Under the pieces are notes generated by a model. That model worked only from the letters and a program-made list of their open reading frames with translations, ran no database searches and was not told the DNA's origin. A DNA stretch of 59,883 nucleotides, from contig JAFEBP010000025.1 of assembly GCA_018242605.1 (NCBI GenBank), positions 355 to 60,237 on the forward strand, written 5' to 3'. A program made the translations under genes and the position numbers. Numbering within the stretch: the first letter of the stretch is position 1; each line of letters starts with the position of its first letter. The DNA is from Planctomycetota bacterium (GTDB lineage: Bacteria; Planctomycetota; Phycisphaerae; Phycisphaerales; UBA1924). Below are positions 25,208 through 34,547 of the stretch, piece after piece.

Positions 25208-26434
25208 TTAGCGTGCGCGGGCCCTTGGGTTGGCCGCGGGGCCCTGTCCGGCCACGTCGTAGAACGCCTTGAGTTCGGTGGGATACGCGTCAAGGACGCC
25301 TTTGCTGAACCACAGAACGTGACCGCCCCCGCCGGTTTTGCGGACCAACTCGATGGATTGGCGGACCTCGTCCCAGGTGGCGTTGGGGCCTTCGCCGACG
25401 ACGCGGATTCCGGCGACGAGATCCTTGACGCGGCCGTTGCCGAGCTCGTTCATGAACCGAACCTGTTCGTTCCACGTTTGCTCGAAGGCGGGGTAGTTGA
25501 AGCGGTAGCACTGGGGGATGAACTCATCCCATCGGGTCGGTGATTTGGGATCCTTTTCCCACGCGGCCCACTTGGGCCATTCAAGCAGGTAATGCTCGTA
25601 GCACCAGGGATAGACCGCGGGGGAGAGGGAGACGATGAGATTTGGCTTGGCCTTGTGGACTTCTTCCACGAAGTGGCGGGCGAACTCGTTGATCTTGTCG
25701 GCACGCCATCGCATCCACTCAGGGTCGGTGTGATCGTCGGGGGGCTGTTTTCCGGCGTGTTCCTGCGCGTAGATTTTGCGGGTGTATTCGTCGTAACCCA
25801 TGGTGATGTAGGGCCAGACGATGCGGTCGTCGAGTTGGATGCCGTCGAGGTCGTAGTTGTTGACGGCCTCGAGGACGATATCGAGGAGGAAGCGGCGCGC
25901 TTCGGGGTGGAGCGGGTTCATCCAGACGAAACCGTTGGGGGCGACCTCGTTGCCCTTGATGTCGCGGCTGAGCCAATCGGGCTTCATTCGGCGGAGGTGG
26001 TTGTCGGTGGATTTGTGCGCGGCCATGAAGCCATACTCGAACCAGGCGATGTAGGTGAGGTCGTTCTTGTGGGCTTGGGCGAGTGTCTCGCCCAGAAGGT
26101 CGCGGCCGGCGCTCTTGACCCTATCGGGAGCGTCGGAGGGATCCATCGGCATGAGTGCGGGGCGGCGGTCTACACCGATGACGCGTTCAAGGACCTTGGA
26201 GGGGAACTGGGTGTAGCCGTTCTTCCAGACTTCCACGTACACGGTGTTGATGCCGATGTCCTTGAGGCGAGACATGGTCGAGGCGGTGTTCTGAGGGGTG
26301 GCGATAGCGTCGTTGGCGGTGGTGGTGACCCATGTTCCACGGACCTCGGCCGGGGGGGCGGCGGAGGCGGCGATCGGGCCGTGGAACGCCAGAAACGGGG
26401 CCAGGAGCATGGCCGACGATGAACGCAGTTTCAT
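25208..26434 (-). CDS. Secreted GHL10-family putative glycosidase
   Basis: 408 residues. Signal peptide up to about IAASA-APP. The mature part is one GHL10/DUF187 TIM barrel starting at EVRGTWVTT, with conserved blocks GINTVYVEVWKNG, DPSDAPDR and NNYDLDGIQLDDR, the last probably holding acid residues. It resembles the middle domain of the next gene downstream on this strand, so the two may be paralogues acting on related glycans. It is divergent from the Gfo/Idh gene with 88 bases between. Confidence 0.85.
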   Translation of the reverse strand: MKLRSSSAMLLAPFLAFHGPIAASAAPPAEVRGTWVTTTANDAIATPQNTASTMSRLKDIGINTVYVEVWKNGYTQFPSKVLERVIGVDRRPALMPMDPSDAPDRVKSAGRDLLGETLAQAHKNDLTYIAWFEYGFMAAHKSTDNHLRRMKPDWLSRDIKGNEVAPNGFVWMNPLHPEARRFLLDIVLEAVNNYDLDGIQLDDRIVWPYITMGYDEYTRKIYAQEHAGKQPPDDHTDPEWMRWRADKINEFARHFVEEVHKAKPNLIVSLSPAVYPWCYEHYLLEWPKWAAWEKDPKSPTRWDEFIPQCYRFNYPAFEQTWNEQVRFMNELGNGRVKDLVAGIRVVGEGPNATWDEVRQSIELVRKTGGGGHVLWFSKGVLDAYPTELKAFYDVAGQGPAANPRARAR

Positions 26435-26522
26435 GTGACTATCCTTGGCCCCCTCGGCCGATGCCGTCAGTGGCGAGCCGGCGAGGCATTACAAATCAAG
26501 CAGAACCAGGAGCGCAGTGTCG

Positions 26523-27515
26523 ATGGCCGACAGTGTTTTCAAGATCGGTGTGGTTGGGACGGGCGGGATTTCCGGTGCGCATATCGCCGCGGCGAAATCG
26601 AGCGGCGGGCGAGTGGAGGTGGTTGCGGTCGCCGAACCCAACGCGGCGAGCCGGGAGAAAGCAGCGGCGGACACGGGGGCGAAGGCGTTCGCGAGCATCG
26701 ATGAGATGTTCAAGGCGCGAGCGGAGGGCCTGGAGATCCACGGTGTGGTGATCTGTACGCCCCCGAGCGTGCGGCTGAAACTGGTGGAGGCGGCGCTCAA
26801 GGCGAAGGTCGCGGTGCTGAGCGAGAAGCCGCTCGCGCATGTCCTCAAGGACGCTAAGAAGTTGGCGGCGCTGGCGGCCAAACACAAGAAGGTCCCCAGC
26901 TTTGTGGCGTACTGCCACCGGTTCGCGCCGGCGATCAATGCGATGAAAGAGCATGTGGCGGCGGGGAAGATCGGGCGGCTGGTGCGTTTCGAGAACGTGT
27001 TCGCGTGCGATCTTCCGACGCATGAGACCAAGTGGTTCAGCGATCCCAAGAAGGCGGGCGGAGGGGCGTACCTGGACATGGGCAGCCACTCGTTGGACCT
27101 GTTCCATTACCTGGTGGGGCCGGCGAAGGTCAGCGGCAGCGTGTTCAGCCACAAGTGGAAGAAGCGCACCGAGACGGCGGCGACGGTGCTGCTGGAAAGC
27201 ACGAAGAAGAACGGCGCCAACATTCCCGCCGGCGTCGCGGGCACGATTATCAGCGGATGGGCGGAGACGTGCCGCTTTACGCTCGCCCTGGTGGGTGACG
27301 GGGGCATGCTGTTCTACGACTACGAGAAGCCGTCGGAACTGGTCTTCAAGGACCTGAGCGGCAAGGCCGAGTCGCTGGCGATCGAGAGCCATGACGTGCG
27401 TTTCACGCGGCAGTTGGTGGCATTCGCCGATGCGGTTCAGAACAAGGCGAAGAACCAGTTGGCGACCTTTGCCGACGGGCTCGCGGCGGCGGTGTTGGAC
27501 GCCAGCTGTCGGTGA
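26523..27515 (+). CDS. Gfo/Idh/MocA-family oxidoreductase
   Basis: 330 residues. Rossmann motif VVGTGGISGAH (about 10-20) binds NAD(P), and SEKPLAHVLKDAKKLA contains the family's catalytic Glu-Lys-Pro. The C-terminal substrate domain includes GGGAYLDMGSHSLDLFHYL, with the usual conserved Asp/His pattern. Members oxidise or reduce sugar hydroxyls; many planctomycetes use them with secreted glycosidases. ATG at 26523 is preferred over an in-frame start at 26445. It heads the plus-strand arm of the glycan locus. Confidence 0.9.
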   Translation: MADSVFKIGVVGTGGISGAHIAAAKSSGGRVEVVAVAEPNAASREKAAADTGAKAFASIDEMFKARAEGLEIHGVVICTPPSVRLKLVEAALKAKVAVLSEKPLAHVLKDAKKLAALAAKHKKVPSFVAYCHRFAPAINAMKEHVAAGKIGRLVRFENVFACDLPTHETKWFSDPKKAGGGAYLDMGSHSLDLFHYLVGPAKVSGSVFSHKWKKRTETAATVLLESTKKNGANIPAGVAGTIISGWAETCRFTLALVGDGGMLFYDYEKPSELVFKDLSGKAESLAIESHDVRFTRQLVAFADAVQNKAKNQLATFADGLAAAVLDASCR

Positions 27516-27596
27516 GACGATGGGCTTTCTCGGCCCGTCGTCCTATAACAGTTTTGTGGGCGTTTCTCTGAAACAATCGGGGCCCGGCCTCGTATT

Positions 27597-27612
27597 GAAG
27601 TTATATAATTCC
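27597..27612. promoter_or_regulatory. AT-rich motif, possible promoter/operator of the second Gfo/Idh gene
   Basis: GAAGTTATATAATTCC contains the palindrome TTATATAA and a perfect -10-like TATAAT (27604-27609) in an otherwise GC-rich sequence, 75 bases before the ATG at 27687. A related sequence, GAAGTTATAGAATATTCC, lies at 28702-28719 before the PEP-CTERM gene. A shared operator for the locus regulator is inference. Confidence 0.4.
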
Positions 27613-27686
27613 ACTACTCGGCGGATCTTGCCGGGTCGTCGTTGTCAGGCGTTTTCCTTGGTTTTCCTGCGAGCGAGACAAGCATC

Positions 27687-28613
27687 ATGCGTATCGGCGC
27701 GATCGGCATCGACTCATCCCACCTCCCCGAGTTCACCAAGCGGATCAAGGCGCTGAACGCGGAGGGAAAGACCTCGTGCGTCGTGACGCACTTCTGGGAT
27801 CCGGGTCGTCATGAGTGGCAGCACCCGGAGGGGCCGGCGCGGTCAAAGCAAGACGTCGAGGGTTGGCGGCGCACGACGCTTGAGTTGGGCGCAAAGCAGG
27901 TGGACAGCCTCGATGAACTGCTCAAGAACGTCGACGGGGTGATGGTGCTGAACATCAACGGGCATCGGCACCTGGAGCTGTCGATCGGGCCGATCGCTCG
28001 CGGCATGCCGACGTATATCGACAAGCCGGTGACATGCAGCCTGGATCAGGCGGTGAGCCTGCTGAGCATGACGCGGCAGTACAAGGCGCGGTGCTATTCG
28101 GCCTCTTCGCTTCGGTTCATCACCGAGATCCCCAAGATCGACAAGAGCACGCTGGGCAAGGTGCTGGCGATCGACGCCTTCGGCAACGGCGAGTTGTTGG
28201 AGATGATGCCGCACCTGTGGCATTACGGCTGTCACAGCATCGAGATGGTCGACGCGATCTTCAGGCACGTCGGGCAGGGGGCCGGGGTGAAGCGGGTGTC
28301 GGCGATCGCGCTTCCGGATCGGCATCTCTTGGACATGGAGTACCGGGACGGCCGGTACGCCCGGCTGCGGATGGATCGCGCGGCGTCGTGGGCGTTCGGC
28401 GCGACGGTGCATGGCGAGAAGGGGGTTCAGCAGTTCGTGGTGGACTTTGCGCCGGTGTACGGGCGGCTCGTTGAGGGCATGGTCAAGTTCTTCGAGGGCG
28501 GCGCGGCGCCTGTGGAACTGAGAGACATCGTGGAGAATGTCGCGGTCATGCAGGCCGGCAACCGCTCGATTGAACTGGGTGGCGACTGGGTAGACGTCCC
28601 GGTGATCGAGTGA
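27687..28613 (+). CDS. Gfo/Idh/MocA-like oxidoreductase (atypical)
   Basis: 308 residues starting MRIGAIGIDSSHLPEF. The dinucleotide fold is present, but the Gly-rich loop is GAIGIDSSH, not the classic GxGxxG. TYIDKPVTC replaces the EKP motif with DKP. The later part has HLWHYGCHSIEMVDAIF, matching the substrate domain. Such short, loop-altered forms are common in planctomycetes, and their reaction is uncharacterised. The loop change may mean a different cofactor use. ATG at 27687. Confidence 0.78.
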   Translation: MRIGAIGIDSSHLPEFTKRIKALNAEGKTSCVVTHFWDPGRHEWQHPEGPARSKQDVEGWRRTTLELGAKQVDSLDELLKNVDGVMVLNINGHRHLELSIGPIARGMPTYIDKPVTCSLDQAVSLLSMTRQYKARCYSASSLRFITEIPKIDKSTLGKVLAIDAFGNGELLEMMPHLWHYGCHSIEMVDAIFRHVGQGAGVKRVSAIALPDRHLLDMEYRDGRYARLRMDRAASWAFGATVHGEKGVQQFVVDFAPVYGRLVEGMVKFFEGGAAPVELRDIVENVAVMQAGNRSIELGGDWVDVPVIE

Positions 28614-28693
28614 GCTCCGGTCGATAGTAAAATGTTAGGATAAATTCGGGCGAAGATTGCCTTGCATTTGAGGCCAAAATCGGGGATAAAGGT

Positions 28694-28726
28694 TCAAGTG
28701 GGAAGTTATAGAATATTCCCGCTTGA
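28694..28726. promoter_or_regulatory. 11-bp inverted repeat upstream of the PEP-CTERM gene
   Basis: TCAAGTGGGAA (28694-28704) pairs with TTCCCGCTTGA (28716-28726) at all 11 positions, one as G-T. The 11-base loop GTTATAGAATA is AT-rich. The dyad lies about 100 bases before the ATG at 28828 and overlaps the motif shared with 27597-27612. It could be an operator overlapping a promoter or an RNA hairpin. No T run follows, so it is not a standard terminator. Confidence 0.5.
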
Positions 28727-28827
28727 GTGAGGGGCATCGAGGCGAATCCGGGGTTTCCGCCGGAACCTTTCTTCGGTGTGCTGCTCGTGTGCGATTCGTG
28801 GAAGAGAGTTCTACAGGAGAGACAGAG

Positions 28828-29919
28828 ATGAAGATGTGCAACGTATTGGTTCTCGCATTGGCCGGAGCAGCAACATGCGCTTCGGCGACGACGGTTCAGC
28901 TTCGTGAAGTGATGCGGTCGGATGTGTCGGCGTTCGCCAGCACCACCAGCGCGTGGTACGTGGGAAAGAACGTGGCGGCGATCGCCTGGAACGGCAGCGA
29001 GGCGTTCATCGGCGGTCAGTCGTTCGACACCAGCGGCAGCGCGGTGGCGAAGTTCCGTCCGCACCTGAATGACCTGAGCACCGACGCGTTGCTGAGCGGC
29101 CGGTTCGGGGCCCTGACGCAGGCCGCGACGCGCGGCGTGCAGGACATCGCGCTCTCGGCGGATGGCACGCTCGGCGTGGCGTGGGACAACGGCGCGGCGA
29201 GCAACAACGGATTCCGCACCTTTGACAGCAACGGCACCCAGTTGGGAACGGCCACGTTCGGCACGCGCGGCAACGGCGTGCACTTTGACCCGATCGACGG
29301 CAAGCTGACGGGCATCGCACTGGGCTCGGGCCGTGCGCTCAAGTTCAACAACGACGGCACGACGTTCAACGACGGCGTCAAGAACTGGAACACCACCACC
29401 GGACCGCTGATCTTCCCGAACTCGATCAACTCGTCCACGCACCGCGATCTCACCATGGATCGCGCGGGCAATCTGTATTACCGTGCGCAGAACAGCGTTC
29501 AGATGGCCACCCGCAACAACGATGGTCTGGGTTACGCCGCGCCGGTTCAGCTCAAGGGCAGCCTCGCGGACAATGTGAACGGGCAGAATATCGAGTTCAT
29601 CAACTCCCCGACCAATCCCGACATCCTGATCTACACGGATCGCGCGTCGGTGAGCACGGGGCAATCCCTGACCAACGTCGTCAAGGCGATGGACTTGTCC
29701 GGCGCGGCGATCACGCTGGACCTGGTCTTCCGTGGTGACTATGGGGCCCCGCTGGCGGGCAACGGCTACTACGACTTCTCTTACGACGCGCGGACCCGCA
29801 CGCTGGCGATGTCTGACTTCATCAACAACCAGGTGTACATCTTCGAGGTGGTTCCGACTCCCGGCTCGCTCGCGGTGCTGGGCCTGGCCGGTCTGGCCGC
29901 TGCTCGCCGCCGCCGCTGA
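28828..29919 (+). CDS. Secreted PEP-CTERM-type protein of unknown function
   Basis: 363 residues. Signal peptide MKMCNVLVLALAGAATCASA; C-terminal sorting tail PTPGSLAVLGLAGLAAARRRR, with a PEP-like PTPG motif, a hydrophobic helix and an Arg cluster, so it is exported and processed by an exosortase. The body is rich in Asn, Thr and Gly with repeated beta-strand segments such as GNGVHFDPIDGKLTGIALGS, compatible with a beta-propeller. No catalytic motif is seen. It lies between an oxidoreductase and the locus regulator. ATG at 28828 follows CAGGAGAGACAGAG. Confidence 0.82.
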   Translation: MKMCNVLVLALAGAATCASATTVQLREVMRSDVSAFASTTSAWYVGKNVAAIAWNGSEAFIGGQSFDTSGSAVAKFRPHLNDLSTDALLSGRFGALTQAATRGVQDIALSADGTLGVAWDNGAASNNGFRTFDSNGTQLGTATFGTRGNGVHFDPIDGKLTGIALGSGRALKFNNDGTTFNDGVKNWNTTTGPLIFPNSINSSTHRDLTMDRAGNLYYRAQNSVQMATRNNDGLGYAAPVQLKGSLADNVNGQNIEFINSPTNPDILIYTDRASVSTGQSLTNVVKAMDLSGAAITLDLVFRGDYGAPLAGNGYYDFSYDARTRTLAMSDFINNQVYIFEVVPTPGSLAVLGLAGLAAARRRR

Positions 29920-30131
29920 GTTCGGCGAATCGTGGCGCGGTCTGGACGGCGTCACGAACTACTGTGTTCCTTCCCTCTGCCGCGGCCGACAGGTCGCGGC
30001 GGGGATTTCAAGAACAAGGCGCCGGGCGGACCGATGGATCTCTCGTCGACCCGGTGTTGGAAGGCGCATTTTGCCCGGATCGGGTGGCTACCCCCGGGAT
30101 TTTGCTTGATTCAGGAAGCTGTGCCGCTACC

Positions 30132-31304
30132 GTGATCGAGTTGAAGAACATTTCCCCCCAGCCTGGACGGCCGCTGTACGCGGTTGTAAAGGATGCGATC
30201 CGTGCCGCGATCGATGCGGGGCGGTTCCAGCCTGGCGATCAACTGCCCAGCACCAAGACATTGTCCGACCAGATGTCGGTGTCTTTGGTGACTGCGCACC
30301 GGGCGTTGCAGGAGTTGGTGGCGAGCGGAGTATTGCGACGCGGGCAGGGCAAGGGCACTTTTGTGCACGAGGAGTACGGTCAGACGGTTCGGCGCGGGCT
30401 GGGTCAGCGTTTCGGTCTGGTGTTCCACGCCGAAAGCTCGCTCGCGGACGCGTATAACGGGCAGATTTTTGAAGGCGTGCGTCGAGAGGCCAATGAACTG
30501 GGGATCGACCTGGTGCTGTTGCGGTACGGTGAGGACTGGCGCAACGAGTGTCACGGGTACCTGTATGTAAATCCGTATGAGGACCAACTCTCAAAGCCGG
30601 CTCGGGCGGGCAAACGCGGACCGACGGGGGACGAATCCAAGGCTCCGGTGATGGTCGTGGGGGCGACGTTCAACACACCGGGCGTTCAGTGCGTCGACAC
30701 GGACAACGTGGGGCTCGCGAAGACAGCGGTCAGGTACCTGCTGGAACTGGGTCACCGCGAGATCGCATTCATCGGCGGGGCGGGCAAGGTGAGCAACGAC
30801 CGGGATCGCCTCGCCGGGTTCCTTGAGGCGTGCGCGGAGGCGGGGATCTCCACGCCGGTCAACCGGATATTCCGCAACTCGGGGTGGAGGCTGGACGAGT
30901 CTCAGAGGGTGTCCTTGGAAGCGGAACTGGGATCGGCGAACCGGCCGACGGCGGTTTTCGCCGCGGGATATCACTTCGCGTTGGACACGTTCTCTGCGGC
31001 GGCGAGCGTGGGGCTTCGGGTGCCGCAGGATCTTTCGATCATCGGGGTAGACGATCCGCCGAGCGCCAGTTTTTTGAATCCGCCGCTGACGACTTTCCGT
31101 CAGATGCTCATCGAAATGGGTAGAGCGGCGGCGCGAAAGCTGCTCGACAGCATCGACGGGCCGAAGTCGGGTGTCAGGTCGGTTGAGACTTTTCCGGCGG
31201 AGTTCGTGGAGCGGCTTTCTTGTGCCGCGGCACCCATGTTGCCGGGAGCGGCGACCATCTCCACGAAACTCGGGGCGGCGCACCCGCCCGGTTCCTTGCG
31301 CTGA
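30132..31304 (+). CDS. GntR-headed, LacI-type sugar-sensing regulator
   Basis: 390 residues. The N-terminal winged helix (about 5-75) is of GntR type, with AIDAGRFQPGDQLPSTKTLSDQM and HRALQELVASGVLRRGQGKGTF. The rest (about 85-375) is a periplasmic-binding-protein-like ligand domain, with DTDNVGLAKTAVRYLLELGHREIAFIGG and DLSIIGVDDPP. This AraR-like architecture senses sugars. It probably controls the surrounding glycan genes. GTG at 30132 is the best start because VIELKNISPQPGRPLYA precedes the wing normally; a longer in-frame start at 29964 is less likely. Confidence 0.86.
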   Translation: MIELKNISPQPGRPLYAVVKDAIRAAIDAGRFQPGDQLPSTKTLSDQMSVSLVTAHRALQELVASGVLRRGQGKGTFVHEEYGQTVRRGLGQRFGLVFHAESSLADAYNGQIFEGVRREANELGIDLVLLRYGEDWRNECHGYLYVNPYEDQLSKPARAGKRGPTGDESKAPVMVVGATFNTPGVQCVDTDNVGLAKTAVRYLLELGHREIAFIGGAGKVSNDRDRLAGFLEACAEAGISTPVNRIFRNSGWRLDESQRVSLEAELGSANRPTAVFAAGYHFALDTFSAAASVGLRVPQDLSIIGVDDPPSASFLNPPLTTFRQMLIEMGRAAARKLLDSIDGPKSGVRSVETFPAEFVERLSCAAAPMLPGAATISTKLGAAHPPGSLR

Positions 31305-31334
31305 ATAGACGATCTCTCTCCATGGAGTCAGGCC

Positions 31335-32222
31335 ATGAAACAGTGTCTCAGGAATTCGTGCCGTAACGGTTTCACTCTTATAGAACTTCTCGTCGTGATC
31401 GCGGTGATTGCGCTGCTGATTGGGATTCTGCTTCCGGCGCTGGGAAAAGCGAGAGAGACGGCGCGGACGACCAAGTGCCTGAGCAACGTGCGGCAACTCA
31501 CGATTTCGCTGACGCAGTACGCACAGGATTTCAAGTTCAAGTTCCCGCCTTCGCTCTCGCCGGGTCCGTCGTTGGCGCAGGTGTGGTACGACATGCCTCG
31601 GATCGGGCAGTACCTGCCGCAGATCGTTTTCATCGATCGTCCGTCGGGCGGCTACGAGACGATCGCCGGCGGAGTGATGCAGTGTCCGCAGCACGTGGAA
31701 GGGGCGAGGTCGTACGGCATGAACCGGTGGGCGGCGTCGGCGTGGGGCGTGTCGGGGGGCAGCTTCAACGCTCCGAGCAGCACGATCGGCAAGGCGTTTG
31801 ACCTCAACGTGGATTTCAGCGACAAGATGATGCTCATCGGGGAGATGTGGGCGATCCAGCAACTCTCTTTCGACGGGAAGAACTACTGGGTGACACAGGA
31901 CTCGTTCGGCACGTTCGGCAAGCCCGGCGAGCGGTTCGGCGGCGGCGCGGGCGTGAGCGACGCGTCGATCAATCCGGGGTTCGGCGACGGGCGACCGCAG
32001 GAGATGGGCCCGGGGTACGACATTCCCACCAGTTACATGTCGTACTCGCGTCACCCCAAGAAGAAGAACAACCACGTGGTGCCCGAGGGCAGCACCGTAT
32101 TCGGCTACGTCGATACGCATGTGGCGCTCAAGAACGCCAACTCGCTGTACGACAAGGCTACGGGCAAGAGCACGATGGATACGCTGTGGTCAGCGAAGGA
32201 TCCGGAGATCGACCGTCCGTGA
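31335..32222 (+). CDS. Prepilin-like secreted protein
   Basis: 295 residues. The N terminus CRNGFTLIELLVVIAVIALL is a class III prepilin signal: cleavage after Gly12, Phe at +1, Glu at +5, then a hydrophobic helix. The C-terminal part, with TSYMSYSRHPKK and FGYVDTHVALKN, resembles the planctomycete pseudopilin-like family. These are numerous in Planctomycetota and often sit in sugar-use operons; they are thought to be surface-exposed. Its place between the regulator and the ABC transporter suggests a role in binding or guiding glycans. Confidence 0.82.
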   Translation: MKQCLRNSCRNGFTLIELLVVIAVIALLIGILLPALGKARETARTTKCLSNVRQLTISLTQYAQDFKFKFPPSLSPGPSLAQVWYDMPRIGQYLPQIVFIDRPSGGYETIAGGVMQCPQHVEGARSYGMNRWAASAWGVSGGSFNAPSSTIGKAFDLNVDFSDKMMLIGEMWAIQQLSFDGKNYWVTQDSFGTFGKPGERFGGGAGVSDASINPGFGDGRPQEMGPGYDIPTSYMSYSRHPKKKNNHVVPEGSTVFGYVDTHVALKNANSLYDKATGKSTMDTLWSAKDPEIDRP

Positions 32223-32274
32223 TCGGGATGGGCCGGGGCGTCGTGCTTGGGTATCCCTCATGAGCGAGAGGATC

Positions 32275-33657
32275 ATGTCAGGCGTGCGCGGAGACCGCAG
32301 GGATTTTCTGCGCGCGTGCGTGGGGGCTGCTTTGCTGGCAGGATGTGAGCGCGGGACGGGGCGGGATGGAGCGGGGGTGACGCTGTCTTTCTGGACCCTG
32401 GCGCTGCGGCCGATGTTTGATGGATATATCAAGGGGCAGATCGCGTTGTTCGAGGCGGCCAACCCGGGCGTGAAGGTGGACTGGGTGGACGTTCCGTACG
32501 ACGCGCTTGAACGCAAGCTGATCGCGGCCGCGGCGGCGGGGCGGGCGCCCGATGTGGTCAACATGGCGGATCTGAATTTCGCGAGGTTTGTCTCGCTGGG
32601 GGCGTTCCGCGAGATCGGGCCGGACCTGCCGGGGGACCCGCAGAAGCAGTATTTGCCGGGAGCATTGAGCCTGTGCGTGATACGCGGGCAGACGCTCGCG
32701 GTGCCGTGGTATGTCAACCCGCAGGCGCTGCTGGTGAACACCGGGCTGCTGGCCAAGGGCGGGCTGACGGTGGAGACAGTCTCGCCGACGTGGAGCGGGT
32801 TGGTGGAGCAGGCGAGGGAGTTCCACTTCAGGACGGGTGCGTACCTGTTTTCGCAGCCGCTGGGCGAAGAATCGCAGTTGCCGATCATGATACTGGGGGA
32901 GGGGTTGGATCCGCTGAGGGCTTCTGCATCGGGCGGGCTGGAAGCGAACATGGCAAGCCCGGAGATGGAGCGGTACCTGGGCCGGTTCGTGTCGCTGTAT
33001 CGCGATGGGGGGTTGCCCCGGGAAGCGGCGACCAAAGGGCATGCGCATCTGACGGAAATGTTCCAGGATGGTCGGGTCGCGGCGATCTCGACGGGGCCGA
33101 ACTTTCTCAAACGGATCAAGGACGTCGCGCCCGGAGTGTTCAAGGACACGGTGGTGCTTCCAGGGGCGGTGGGGGCGCTGGGGCGGGTGCACCTGCCGGT
33201 GATGATCCTGGCGGTGACGACGCAGAGCAAGCATCCGGCACATGCGGCAAAGTTGGCGTGGGCGATGACGGGGCCGGAGGCGCAGACGGAGTTCTGCAAG
33301 CACGCGGCGATCATGCCAAGTTCAACGGCATCGCTGAACGATCCGTTCTTTGAGGGCAAAGGCGATTCAGAGACCGACCCCAAGCTGCTCTCTGCCCGAA
33401 GGGTGGCGGCGCAGACCTTGCGGGAGGCGGTGGCGTTCACCGCGAGTCTGGAGACCTGGCCGGACCTGCGGCGTGCGTTCGAGGATGAGTTCAAGCGGGT
33501 GCTGCTGGGCGAACGCGATCTCAGACCCGCGCTGGTGGAGATAGATCGATTGTGGCGGGGGATTCTCGCGGCGGCTCCGCGGGCCACGATGGACGCCATC
33601 CCCCGGCCTTCTGTGGTGGCTCCCCCGGCGCGTCGATTTGAGGCGACGAGCGCCTGA
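32275..33657 (+). CDS. ABC sugar transporter, substrate-binding lipoprotein
   Basis: 460 residues. The N terminus has RRDFLRACVGAALLAGC: a Tat-like twin Arg and a lipobox with Cys24. The mature part is a family-1 extracellular solute-binding protein, with FEAANPGVKVDWVDVPYDAL, APDVVNMADLNFARF and AVPWYVNPQALLVN. ATG at 32275 follows GAGAGG and is favoured over 32260. Two permease genes follow at once. An ATPase subunit is not in the window, so a shared MsiK-like ATPase is probably used. Confidence 0.9.
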   Translation: MSGVRGDRRDFLRACVGAALLAGCERGTGRDGAGVTLSFWTLALRPMFDGYIKGQIALFEAANPGVKVDWVDVPYDALERKLIAAAAAGRAPDVVNMADLNFARFVSLGAFREIGPDLPGDPQKQYLPGALSLCVIRGQTLAVPWYVNPQALLVNTGLLAKGGLTVETVSPTWSGLVEQAREFHFRTGAYLFSQPLGEESQLPIMILGEGLDPLRASASGGLEANMASPEMERYLGRFVSLYRDGGLPREAATKGHAHLTEMFQDGRVAAISTGPNFLKRIKDVAPGVFKDTVVLPGAVGALGRVHLPVMILAVTTQSKHPAHAAKLAWAMTGPEAQTEFCKHAAIMPSSTASLNDPFFEGKGDSETDPKLLSARRVAAQTLREAVAFTASLETWPDLRRAFEDEFKRVLLGERDLRPALVEIDRLWRGILAAAPRATMDAIPRPSVVAPPARRFEATSA

Positions 33658-33671
33658 CAGTTGAACCACAC

Positions 33672-34547
33672 ATGCCCCGGCTGCGAGCCAATCACCCTGT
33701 CACGCCTTACGCGTTCCTGGCGCCCGCCGCGGCGGTGCTGGGCGTGTTCTTCCTTGGCGCGGTGGTGCAGGTGGTGTACTACTCGTGCACGCGGTTCACG
33801 GCGTTCCGCGGGCCGGACTTCGTGGGGTTCGAGAACTACGCGCGGGCGTTGGCGAGCGAGCGGTTCTGGCGGTGCCTGGTCAACAGCGTGGCGTACCTGG
33901 CGGTGACGCCGGCGCTGATCGTGCTGAGCCTGATGGCGGCCATGATCGTCGAGGCCCACGCGCGGGCGGGGCGGTGGCTGAGGCTGATCTTCTTCCTGCC
34001 GGTGGTGACGCCGACGGTGGTGGCGGCGCTGGCGTGGAAACTGCTCTTCAACGAGGATTCGGGGTTGCTGAATACGCTGCTTTCGGCGGCGGGGCTGCCG
34101 CGGGCGGGGTGGCTGAGCCAGCACCCGTGGACGCTGCTGAGCGCGATGACGGTGACGCTGTGGCGCGGGTTCGGGTTCTACATGATGGTGTTCCTGGCGG
34201 GGCTGCTGTCGGTGCCGCGGGAACTGAAGGAAGCGGCGTCGATCGATGGGGCCGGGCGATGGGGGGTCTTCCGCACGGTGACGCTGCCGGCGCTGCGGCC
34301 GTCGATCGTGCTGGTGTTCGTGGTGTCATCGATCTCGGCGCTGAAGGTGTTTGACGAGTTGTTCGTGCTGGTGAAGGGGGCCCCGATCACGCAGCAGACG
34401 GTGGTGCCGCTGCTGTACCGCATCGCGTTCGAGGAGGGGGACTACGGGCTGGCGAGCGCTGTGGGCCTGATGCTGTTCGTGGTGATCCTGGTGTTCAGCC
34501 TGATCAACCTGAGATTGTCTGCGGGGAAGGAGGGCGCGTCGGCATGA
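33672..34547 (+). CDS. ABC sugar transporter permease (MalF/UgpA type)
   Basis: 291 residues with six predicted membrane helices. The EAA loop that contacts the ATPase is EAASIDGAGRWGVFRTVTLP (about 183-202). The family lineage is carbohydrate uptake class 1. It starts 14 bases after the binding-protein gene and overlaps the second permease by four bases (ATGA), so the three are one operon. Confidence 0.92.
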   Translation: MPRLRANHPVTPYAFLAPAAAVLGVFFLGAVVQVVYYSCTRFTAFRGPDFVGFENYARALASERFWRCLVNSVAYLAVTPALIVLSLMAAMIVEAHARAGRWLRLIFFLPVVTPTVVAALAWKLLFNEDSGLLNTLLSAAGLPRAGWLSQHPWTLLSAMTVTLWRGFGFYMMVFLAGLLSVPRELKEAASIDGAGRWGVFRTVTLPALRPSIVLVFVVSSISALKVFDELFVLVKGAPITQQTVVPLLYRIAFEEGDYGLASAVGLMLFVVILVFSLINLRLSAGKEGASA

